6,827 bases of DNA from JAAYGT01 sp050252075. Its GTDB lineage: Bacteria > Pseudomonadota > Gammaproteobacteria > Burkholderiales > Burkholderiaceae_B. The notes under the pieces were generated by a model, which did no database searches, was not told where the DNA came from, and saw nothing but the letters and a program-made list of their open reading frames with translations. Each line of letters opens with the position of its first letter. The first letter of the stretch is position 1. A program made the position numbers and the translations under genes. This document shows, piece after piece, positions 1 to 5,565 of this stretch. The stretch covers positions 1-6,827 of the forward strand of contig JBFWLP010000128.1 of NCBI GenBank assembly GCA_050252075.1. The letters are read 5' to 3'.

Positions 1-13
1 GCTCTTCCGATCT
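1..13. other. Illumina adapter remnant at contig end
   Basis: The first 13 bases, GCTCTTCCGATCT, are identical to the 3' end of the standard Illumina TruSeq adapter; their reverse complement AGATCGGAAGAGC is the usual read-through sequence. The malic enzyme alignment runs cleanly up to base 14 and stops matching here. Base 14 supplies the C expected to begin the conserved Arg codon after KL, but the next base on the minus strand already belongs to the adapter. These bases should be trimmed and not translated. Confidence 0.95.
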
Positions 14-464
14 GCAGCTTGCGCTCGACGGTGAAGCATTCGGGCGCCTTGATGTCTTCCAGGTTGATGCCGCCAAAGGTGGGCTCAAGGCCGGCGATGA
101 TTTCCACCAGCTTGTCGGGGTCGGTTTCGTTGATCTCGATATCGAAGACATCGATACCGGCAAACTTCTTGAAAAGAACGCCCTTGCCCTCCATGACGGG
201 CTTGGATGCCAGCGCACCGATATTGCCCAGACCCAGCACGGCCGTACCGTTGCTGATGACGCCCACCAGATTTCCGCGCGCCGTGTAGCGAAAGGCATTC
301 TGCGGATCGGAAACGATTTCCTCGCACGCCGCCGCAACACCGGGGGAATAGGCCAGCGCAAGATCTCGCTGGTTGGATAACTGCTTGGTAGGCGTCACCG
401 AAATTTTGCCGGGTCGGCCCATCTCGTGATATTCAAGGGCGGCTTTGCGAAGGTTCTCTTCCAT
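14..464 (-). CDS. maeB: NADP-dependent malic enzyme, MaeB type (N-terminal part)
   Basis: This is the first 150 codons of a malic enzyme, which oxidatively decarboxylates malate to pyruvate with reduction of NAD(P) in the cytoplasm. The visible part follows E. coli MaeB almost residue for residue from memory: a short helical N-terminus, LAYSPGVA (residues 37-44, with the general-acid Tyr39), TARGNLVGVISNGTAVLG (61-78), KPVMEGKGVLFKKFAGID (88-105, with catalytic Lys94) and GGINLEDIKAPECF (131-144, with metal ligands Glu136 and Asp137). The NAD-binding domain, and the C-terminal phosphotransacetylase-like domain usual for MaeB (about 760 residues in all), lie beyond the contig end. The ATG at 464 matches the family N-terminus; no clear Shine-Dalgarno precedes it. 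The upstream minus-strand gene ends 83 bp away, so co-transcription is possible. MaeB type rather than a short malic enzyme is inferred from N-terminal similarity only. Confidence 0.93.
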
Positions 465-506
465 GGTATTTGCGCTGGCTAGTATTAAATGGTGGAACGG
501 GCTGTC

Positions 507-512
507 ATTCTA
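507..512 (-). promoter_or_regulatory. Possible -10 element for the malic enzyme gene
   Basis: In the 83-bp gap before the malic enzyme start, the minus strand carries TAGAAT, five of six matches to the sigma-70 -10 consensus, 42 bp upstream of the ATG. No good -35 hexamer is seen 16-18 bp further up. I see no terminator hairpin in this gap, so the gene may instead be read through from the oxidase-like gene. Confidence 0.25.
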
Positions 513-547
513 TCCCTTTGAGCGGAATTAGGACATGGCGGGAATAC

Positions 548-1453
548 CTAATCACTTTTCAGGGCCATAAACACACCGGCCGGATCGAAAAGGTGTTTGA
601 CCTGACTGTCCAGGCGCCGGGCGGGTGTAGCGTTGGACACCGTGCCCGCCCCCGCAGTGCGGAACCCGGCCGGCGCCGCAGACACCGGCGGCGCGAGCAC
701 AACCCACTCAACCCAGCCCAATGCCCCCCCGTGCCCGGCCACCAGATTGGCCAGATTGATCGTTTTTCCGTCAGCCGGACACAACGTGTCCAGGCGAAAA
801 CTGGCCGGCCACGTCTGATGCTGCAGGCACCACCGGGCATCGTCCGACATGGCCAGCTGAAACAAGGCGGGAACCAGTTGCTGCAATCTGGCGCCCTGCA
901 GGGGACGGGTGTTGTTTTGTCCGAAGGGGCCGAGACCGGCCACGGTACCGTCATCCAGAAGCAGGGAGGCGAAGACCAGACCCGAGTCGGCCATATGGCC
1001 GCCCGGGAAGCACCAGTTCGTGCGATCGGCCAGCCACTCCGCAACCGTAAGGTGCGCCGGCAATGACGAAAACTGCTGAAAACCGACCGCATCCAGTTCG
1101 CCGACCATGACACCGGGCTGCACAAACCACGAGTCACTTCCCGGCTCCAAAGGCTGAAACGTGGACAGCCCGCGCCCTGCCTCTACCCACAACACATGCC
1201 GTGCGTCCTGTTCTGCTCCGGAATCCAGACCTTCGATGGCCAGTATCACGCCGCTTTCGCGACACAATGCGCGCGCATGGTGCACATCGGCGGCCTGCTC
1301 GGCAATCAACCGGGCCCGCCCGAACCCGTCGTGCGGATCAAGATCGTCGACACGCCCTTTGACAACGCGTGCCAGCCGCCGGCAGAAGGCTTGCCAGGGC
1401 CCCCGAGGGGGACGGCGTCCGGTCAGGAAGGCGCGGCGCGACGACGATTGCAT
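548..1453 (-). CDS. FAD-binding oxidase-like protein, degenerate (GlcE/GlcD-related?)
   Basis: This 301-residue protein resembles flavin oxidases of the vanillyl-alcohol/glycolate oxidase fold, but remotely. Recognisable pieces are an ALCRESGVILAI segment (62-73), VQPGVMVGELDA (111-122; the beta-strand and turn usual after the FAD loop), LLLDDGTVAGLGPFG (164-178) and a C-terminal VKHLFDPAGVFMAL (285-298), which matches the usual ending KxxFDPxGVFNPGR. The glycine-rich flavin loop, normally like RGGGTxLxG, is replaced by EGLDSGAEQDAR (74-85). The cap domain is short, and total length is well under the 450-500 of GlcD-type enzymes, nearer to GlcE (about 350). The N-terminus has SRRAFLTG (5-12) like a twin-arginine signal, but no hydrophobic stretch follows. 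The ATG at 1453 has a good ribosome site, AGAGG, 7 bases upstream (1461-1465). The substrate is unknown. It could be an accessory subunit or a non-flavin relative. The open frame is intact and I am confident that it is a gene. Confidence 0.6.
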   Translation of the reverse strand: MQSSSRRAFLTGRRPPRGPWQAFCRRLARVVKGRVDDLDPHDGFGRARLIAEQAADVHHARALCRESGVILAIEGLDSGAEQDARHVLWVEAGRGLSTFQPLEPGSDSWFVQPGVMVGELDAVGFQQFSSLPAHLTVAEWLADRTNWCFPGGHMADSGLVFASLLLDDGTVAGLGPFGQNNTRPLQGARLQQLVPALFQLAMSDDARWCLQHQTWPASFRLDTLCPADGKTINLANLVAGHGGALGWVEWVVLAPPVSAAPAGFRTAGAGTVSNATPARRLDSQVKHLFDPAGVFMALKSD

Positions 1454-1474
1454 AGAAGGTCCTCTGAAATAGCG

Positions 1475-1480
1475 AAGGAG
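1475..1480 (+). promoter_or_regulatory. Shine-Dalgarno-like AAGGAG before an alternative TTG start
   Basis: AAGGAG lies 10 bases before an in-frame TTG at 1491, which would add 14 residues to the aminotransferase. It competes with the ATG at 1533, which lacks an obvious ribosome site. The added residues do not look like the family N-terminus, and a -10-like element lies inside the extension, so I favour the ATG. Confidence 0.3.
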
Positions 1481-1500
1481 TTATCCCGGGTTGAAACGGC

Positions 1501-1506
1501 TAAAAT
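1501..1506 (+). promoter_or_regulatory. Probable -10 element of the aminotransferase gene
   Basis: TAAAAT matches the -10 consensus at five of six positions and sits 26 bp before the preferred ATG at 1533, placing a transcript start near 1512 and giving a leader of about 20 bases. No strong -35 is seen at 16-18 bp spacing. If real, it rules out the TTG start at 1491 for this transcript. Confidence 0.4.
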
Positions 1507-1532
1507 TGAGCTTTTCGCCTTTACGATTGATT

Positions 1533-2702
1533 ATGCCGCGCCTAGCCCAACGCACAGAAAGTATTACTCCGTTTCACGCCGTGGAACTTTTCAAGCAGGC
1601 CAATGCCCTCATGGCCCAAGGACGCGACATTATCAGCCTGGGAATCGGGGAGCCCGATTTTACGGCGCCCGCCCGTGTTGTTGAAGCCCTGAACAATGCG
1701 GCAGCCGCCGGTTTGAGCGGCTATTCCGCCCCCAGCGGACTACCGGCATTGCGGGAATCGGTGGCACATTATTACGCACAGCAATTCGGCGCCGCTGTCG
1801 ACCCGTCGCGCGTGGTGATCACGTCGGGCGCTTCAGGAGCCTTGTTGCTGGCTTGCATGGCGCTGGTCAACCCGGGCGACCACGTCATGATGCCCGACCC
1901 GTCCTACCCCGCCAACCAGAATTTCGTTCGTGCCGCCGGCGGTGTGCCCCAGCTTGTGCCGTCGACGCCGGAACAGCGCTTTCAGCTGTCGGCGGATCAC
2001 GTTCGATCGTTCTGGACGGACCAGACCCGGGGCGTGCTCGTGGCCTCGCCCAGCAACCCCACCGGAACCTCCATTTCGCGCACCGAGCTGGCCGAACTGA
2101 TTCGCGAGGTGCGCGCCCGTGACGGTTTCATTATCATGGACGAGATCTATCTGGGTCTTTACTATGACGACCCGCCAAAAAGTGCCCTAACCCTGGACGA
2201 TGACATCATCATCCTGAACAGCTTTTCCAAGTACTTCCACATGACCGGCTGGCGATTGGGCTGGATGATCGTTCCGCCCTACCTGACCGACGCTGTCGAC
2301 AAGCTGAGCGCCAACCTGGCGATTTGCGCGCCAACCCTGGCGCAGCACGCGGCACTGGCCTGTTTCGATCCCGACGTCATGCAGCTTTACGAGAAGCGCC
2401 GCCTGTCCTTCAAGCAGCGGCGCGACTATCTGGTGCCCGCGCTTGAACGGCTTGGCTTGCGCGTTCCGGTTCATCCCGACGGGGCGTTTTATATTTACGC
2501 CGACATTCGCCGGTTCAGTCATGACAGCGATGCGTTCTCGCAGCGCCTGCTGCTCGAAGCCGGCGTAGCGGCCGTGCCGGGGCGTGATTTCGGGCCGGCC
2601 CATGCCGGTCACATGATGCGTTTTTCCTACGCCACTGGCCTGGACCGGCTGCAGGAAGCCATTGCGCGCATGGAACAGTTTCTTGGCACGTTCAGCCGCT
2701 GA
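1533..2702 (+). CDS. PLP-dependent aminotransferase, class I/II
   Basis: This 389-residue fold-type I aminotransferase is of the aspartate/aromatic-like class and transfers an amino group between an amino acid and a 2-oxo acid in the cytoplasm. Visible motifs (numbered from the ATG at 1533) are SLGIGEPDFTAP (35-46), the substrate-side loop GYSAPSGLPALRE (63-75), ITSGASGALLL (96-106; phosphate contact), Tyr125 in PDPSYP, SNPTG with Asn175, IIMDEIY with Asp203 and Tyr206 binding the cofactor ring, SFSKYFHMTGWRLGW with the Schiff-base Lys233 and Arg241, and MRFSYA with the substrate-carboxylate Arg363. All key residues are present and the length is normal. The ATG is chosen because MPRLAQR fits the family start; TTG at 1491 would add 14 residues. 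The gene is divergent from the oxidase-like gene, with an 80-bp gap. Substrate specificity cannot be read from the sequence. Confidence 0.95.
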   Translation: MPRLAQRTESITPFHAVELFKQANALMAQGRDIISLGIGEPDFTAPARVVEALNNAAAAGLSGYSAPSGLPALRESVAHYYAQQFGAAVDPSRVVITSGASGALLLACMALVNPGDHVMMPDPSYPANQNFVRAAGGVPQLVPSTPEQRFQLSADHVRSFWTDQTRGVLVASPSNPTGTSISRTELAELIREVRARDGFIIMDEIYLGLYYDDPPKSALTLDDDIIILNSFSKYFHMTGWRLGWMIVPPYLTDAVDKLSANLAICAPTLAQHAALACFDPDVMQLYEKRRLSFKQRRDYLVPALERLGLRVPVHPDGAFYIYADIRRFSHDSDAFSQRLLLEAGVAAVPGRDFGPAHAGHMMRFSYATGLDRLQEAIARMEQFLGTFSR

Positions 2703-2707
2703 AACGT

Positions 2708-3595
2708 TTATTGCGGTACCGACTTGGCAACAGGAATGCCCGATGCAAGGGCAATACGGCGCAACTCGGCCAGAACCTTGTTGCCGTAGCCGCCGTCACC
2801 CGGGCCCGTCGCGCCCACATAGCACGCCAGCCCCCCCCGCACCGACCCCCGGCGCTCGATGCAGTTGCGCAAAATTTGCGTGCCCACCCAGATATTGGCA
2901 ATGGGATTGATCGCCGCCGTTACACCATTTTCGAAGACGTCGAATTTGGCTTTGTGCACACTGGTCATTACCTGCATCAGCCCCTGGGCGCCCACATGGC
3001 TTTCGGCAAACGGGTTGTAGCGCGACTCGATCGCAATGACGGCCAGCACCAGCTGGGGATCCAGGCCGCGCTCATTCGCCACCACAAATACCGTGTTGAC
3101 CAGTGCCCCGGCAACGCCTTCGGCAATGCGATACTTGCGCGCTAGATAGCTGCGCAATGCCTTGGCCTGAGCTGCCGAGAGCTCCGGTGCGAGGACACCT
3201 TGCTCGAACGCCTGAACGGCGTTCGCAAAGTTCACCTGCGACGCGGTAAACCGGCGCGACGCATCGGCATCGTCGCCCTGGGGCTGCGGCAGGGTCAAGA
3301 CAGCGGAATGGTCTACGCCGGCCTGCCCGCTGCCGGCACGCGGAACATCAGGCTGCCCGCCTTGCGAGAACAGGGCAAACGGATCCGTATCGTAGCCATT
3401 GGGACTGAGCACTGCCACAAACGCTTCGCGCAATTGGCGAGACTGGTCTTGCAATGAGGGAATGGTCAATGCAAGCACGGCCGTCACCAGCACCGCAATG
3501 CCCAGGTAAACGGCACTGACATGAATGAATTCGCCCAGGCGGTAAACAGCCAGGCGCACCGGGCGAACCATGAAATTATTGAGATCAATTACCAC
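2708..3595 (-). CDS. Membrane-anchored lytic transglycosylase, SLT domain
   Basis: This 295-residue protein has an N-terminal membrane segment (about 25-46, HVSAVYLGIAVLVTAVLALT) and a C-terminal SLT (soluble lytic transglycosylase, lysozyme-like) domain from about 165. Enzymes of this family cleave peptidoglycan with formation of 1,6-anhydro-muramic ends in the periplasm. The catalytic Glu190 sits in IESRYNPFAESHVGAQGLMQVM, the ES...GLMQ signature, followed by NPIANIWVGTQIL (230-242). The segment 62-115 between anchor and domain is rich in Gln, Pro, Asp and Gly and is probably a flexible linker. The usual AYNAG motif reads CYVGATG (258-264), so its Asn is missing. The GTG start at 3595 is preferred because AGGAAGG lies 9 bases upstream; an ATG at codon 9 has no ribosome site. 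The stop lies 5 bp from the convergent aminotransferase stop. The specific physiological role is not evident. Confidence 0.9.
   Translation of the reverse strand: MVIDLNNFMVRPVRLAVYRLGEFIHVSAVYLGIAVLVTAVLALTIPSLQDQSRQLREAFVAVLSPNGYDTDPFALFSQGGQPDVPRAGSGQAGVDHSAVLTLPQPQGDDADASRRFTASQVNFANAVQAFEQGVLAPELSAAQAKALRSYLARKYRIAEGVAGALVNTVFVVANERGLDPQLVLAVIAIESRYNPFAESHVGAQGLMQVMTSVHKAKFDVFENGVTAAINPIANIWVGTQILRNCIERRGSVRGGLACYVGATGPGDGGYGNKVLAELRRIALASGIPVAKSVPQ
2831..2838 (+). repeat. C8 homopolymer (G8 in the coding strand)
   Basis: Eight consecutive C on the plus strand give G8 in the transglycosylase gene, covering the end of codon 253 and all of codons 254 and 255 (CGG GGG GGG). The frame on both sides fits the SLT family, so the printed length is the coding length. 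A change of one base would replace roughly the last 40 residues. Confidence 0.95.
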
Positions 3596-3604
3596 GCCGC
3601 TATC

Positions 3605-3611
3605 CCTTCCT
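3605..3611 (-). promoter_or_regulatory. Ribosome binding site deciding the GTG start of the transglycosylase
   Basis: The minus strand reads AGGAAGG here, 9 bases before the GTG at 3595. This near-consensus site is the main reason for choosing the GTG over the ATG at codon 9 (3571), which has none. Confidence 0.7.
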
Positions 3612-3613
3612 CA

Positions 3614-3619
3614 TAAAAT
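3614..3619 (+). promoter_or_regulatory. Possible -10 element for ubiD
   Basis: TAAAAT matches the -10 consensus at five of six positions on the plus strand, in the divergent gap before ubiD. A transcript from it would have a leader of about 70 bases containing the inverted repeat at 3624-3647. No convincing -35 is present at normal spacing, so support is weak. Confidence 0.25.
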
Positions 3620-3623
3620 GACA

Positions 3624-3647
3624 GGCTGGCACAAGCCAAAACCAGCC
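3624..3647. repeat. Inverted repeat in the divergent ubiD control region
   Basis: GGCTGG (3624-3629) and CCAGCC (3642-3647) form a perfect 6-bp inverted repeat around 12 bases. It lies in the 101-bp gap between the divergent transglycosylase and ubiD genes, just after the TAAAAT element on the plus strand. It could be an operator or a leader hairpin for either gene; a chance match in GC-rich DNA is possible. Confidence 0.35.
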
Positions 3648-3696
3648 GCCGCGCCGGCGAGCGCACCCCCGAATGTAACCTGAGTACGCCGACACT

Positions 3697-5241
3697 GTGA
3701 ACTATCGCGATCTACGAGACTTCATCGCTCAACTGGAAAAAGCAGGTGAGCTGAAGCGCATTAAAACGCCGGTTTCCACTCATCTGGAAATGACCGAAAT
3801 CAGCGACCGCGTTCTGCGAAAGCAAGGGCCGGCACTGCTGTTCGAGAATGCTGTTCACAACGGCGCGCCCGCAGGCATGCCCGTGCTTGCCAACCTGTTC
3901 GGCACGCCGCAACGCGTCGCCTGGGGCATGGGGGCCGCAACAGTTGGCGCGCTGCGTGACACCGGTGAACTGCTTGCCTCGCTGCGCGAGCCCGAGGCAC
4001 CCAAAGGCTTCCGTGACGCGCTGGCCACCGTGTCGAAGCTGAAAGCGGCGCTATGGGACATGAGCCCCAAGAATGTTCGTGCAGGCGCCTGCCAGGACAT
4101 TGTGATCGAAGGCAACGACGTCGACCTGGCCACATTGCCGCTTCAGCATTGCTGGCCGGGCGATGTGGCTCCGCTCCTCACGTGGGGCCTGGTCATTACC
4201 CGAGGCCCGAATGCCAAGCGTCAGAACCTGGGCATTTACCGGCAGCAACTGCTGGGCCGCAACAAGCTGATCATGCGCTGGCTGTCGCACCGTGGCGGCG
4301 CTCTCGATTTTCGTGACCACTGCCTGGCCCATCCGGGACAACCCTTCCCTATTGCCGTAGCCCTGGGCGCCGATCCCGCCACCATTCTGGGCGCCGTCAC
4401 TCCCGTGCCCGACACGCTTTCAGAATACCAGTTTGCCGGGTTGCTGCGCGGCTCGCGCACCGAAGTCACCCAGGCGATCGGCAGTGCGCTGTCGGTACCG
4501 GCCACGGCGGAAATCGTGCTTGAAGGCCACATACTGCCTGCCGGCCACCCCAACGCCGCCGCCCCTTCCGTTCCCGACAACGCTACCGCACCACCCGATA
4601 CGGGTTACGAAACCGCGCTGGAAGGGCCTTACGGGGACCACACCGGGTATTACAACGAACAAGACTGGTTTCCCGTGTTCACCGTGGATCGCATCACCAT
4701 GCGCCGCAACCCCATGTATCACAGCACCTATACCGGCAAGCCGCCCGACGAGCCCGCCGTGCTGGGTGTCGCACTGAACGAAGTGTTTGTGCCGCTGCTC
4801 AGGCGTCAGTTACCGGAAATCGTCGACTTTTACCTTCCCCCCGAAGGGTGCAGTTATCGCCTGGCGGTGGTGTCGGTGCGCAAACAATACCCCGGCCATG
4901 CCAAGCGCGTCATGTTCGGCATCTGGAGCATTCTTCGCCAGTTCATGTACACCAAGTTCATTGTGGTGGTCGACGACGACATTGATCCGCGCGACTGGAA
5001 AGAGGTCGTGTGGGCCATGACCACGCGCATGGATCCGGTGCGTGACGCCGTGCTGGTCGAAAACACACCGATCGACTACCTGGATTTCGCCTCGCCGGTC
5101 TCGGGCCTGGGCGGGAAAATGGGGCTCGACGCCACCAATAAATGGCCGGGCGAAACACAGCGTGAATGGGGCACCCCGATCACCCGCGACCCCCAGGTCA
5201 CGCAGCGTGTAGACGCCATGTGGAATGAATTAGGGCTTTGA
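3697..5241 (+). CDS. ubiD: UbiD, 4-hydroxy-3-polyprenylbenzoate decarboxylase
   Basis: This 514-residue enzyme removes the ring carboxylate of 4-hydroxy-3-polyprenylbenzoate in ubiquinone synthesis, using prenylated FMN supplied by UbiX. It matches E. coli UbiD along its whole length, from NYRDLRDF (2-9) to NKWPGETQREWG (481-492). By comparison with the Fdc1 active site, the metal/cofactor ligands are Asn177 (RQNLGIYRQQ), His198 (LSHRGGALD) and Glu243 (DTLSEY), and the catalytic Arg-Glu-Asp/Glu set is Arg182, Glu309 and Asp314 (EGPYGD). All are present. Residues 280-308 are longer than in E. coli by about 22 residues, Ala/Pro-rich, just before EGPYGD. The GTG start is forced: an in-frame stop lies at 3676-3678 and no other start codon occurs before Met32. 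No clear Shine-Dalgarno is seen. The last 12 bp overlap the convergent gene at 5230. No ubiX is in the window. Confidence 0.98.
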   Translation: MNYRDLRDFIAQLEKAGELKRIKTPVSTHLEMTEISDRVLRKQGPALLFENAVHNGAPAGMPVLANLFGTPQRVAWGMGAATVGALRDTGELLASLREPEAPKGFRDALATVSKLKAALWDMSPKNVRAGACQDIVIEGNDVDLATLPLQHCWPGDVAPLLTWGLVITRGPNAKRQNLGIYRQQLLGRNKLIMRWLSHRGGALDFRDHCLAHPGQPFPIAVALGADPATILGAVTPVPDTLSEYQFAGLLRGSRTEVTQAIGSALSVPATAEIVLEGHILPAGHPNAAAPSVPDNATAPPDTGYETALEGPYGDHTGYYNEQDWFPVFTVDRITMRRNPMYHSTYTGKPPDEPAVLGVALNEVFVPLLRRQLPEIVDFYLPPEGCSYRLAVVSVRKQYPGHAKRVMFGIWSILRQFMYTKFIVVVDDDIDPRDWKEVVWAMTTRMDPVRDAVLVENTPIDYLDFASPVSGLGGKMGLDATNKWPGETQREWGTPITRDPQVTQRVDAMWNELGL

Positions 5242-5565
5242 GCGACGGCTGAGCTGCCAGCTGATCAGCAGGCCGGCGGCAACCCGCAGCCAGCGGGTGC
5301 GCCCCCTGCCCATTCCTGACAGTACAGTCGATGCCGCCGAAGTAATGAGCGGATAGCGGCGGGTAAGCGCGATGGCCTGGGTAGCCCAACCCAGTACCGA
5401 CCGGGCGGAAAACCGGGGGATCACGCTGGAAGCCAGTGACGACGGGGAAAGATCATTGCCCAGCTCGCACAGGGCCCGCTTGAGGCCCTGGCGCTCCAGG
5501 GCGGCACGGGCCCGCAAAATTTCGAGATGCAATTCCCGATCGACGGCACGCTGCCCTTTTCTCAT
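5230..5565 (-). CDS. Small basic YqjK-like protein
   Basis: This 111-residue protein is the last gene of the yqj-like operon. Residues 1-37 are charged and helix-prone (RELHLEILRARAALERQG). The C-terminal part holds two weakly hydrophobic stretches (about 68-84 and 93-103) and ends in the basic tail LSRRSKP. Layout and place in the operon match E. coli YqjK, whose function is not established; direct sequence similarity is weak, so the family name rests mainly on synteny. Its ATG overlaps the stop of the preceding gene as ATGA (5562-5565), with AGGA six bases upstream inside that gene, which points to coupled translation. Its stop overlaps the end of ubiD by 12 bp, tail to tail. Membrane association is likely but not certain. 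Confidence 0.8.
   Translation of the reverse strand: MRKGQRAVDRELHLEILRARAALERQGLKRALCELGNDLSPSSLASSVIPRFSARSVLGWATQAIALTRRYPLITSAASTVLSGMGRGRTRWLRVAAGLLISWQLSRRSKP

Noticed and set aside
724..730. C7 tract in the oxidase-like gene as a phase-variation site
   Set aside because: Runs of seven are common by chance at Gly codons in GC-rich DNA; the frame is intact and nothing suggests surface exposure.
470..1066. 198-codon plus-strand open frame opposite the oxidase-like gene
   Set aside because: Antisense shadow in GC-rich DNA; no recognisable motif, and the minus-strand gene has a ribosome site and family motifs.
559..1137. 192-codon minus-strand frame within the oxidase-like gene
   Set aside because: Out-of-frame reading of the same strand, rich in Trp, Arg and Cys as expected of a shifted GC-rich frame.
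2187..2612. 141-codon minus-strand open frame inside the aminotransferase gene
   Set aside because: Shadow of a gene with every catalytic residue intact; the translated product has no family features.
2711..3145. 144-codon plus-strand open frame opposite the transglycosylase
   Set aside because: Antisense shadow; the minus strand carries the SLT signature.
3205..3225. GAAC/GTTC symmetry as a LexA (SOS) operator
   Set aside because: It lies well inside a coding region, the spacing fits no known betaproteobacterial LexA box, and no SOS gene is near.
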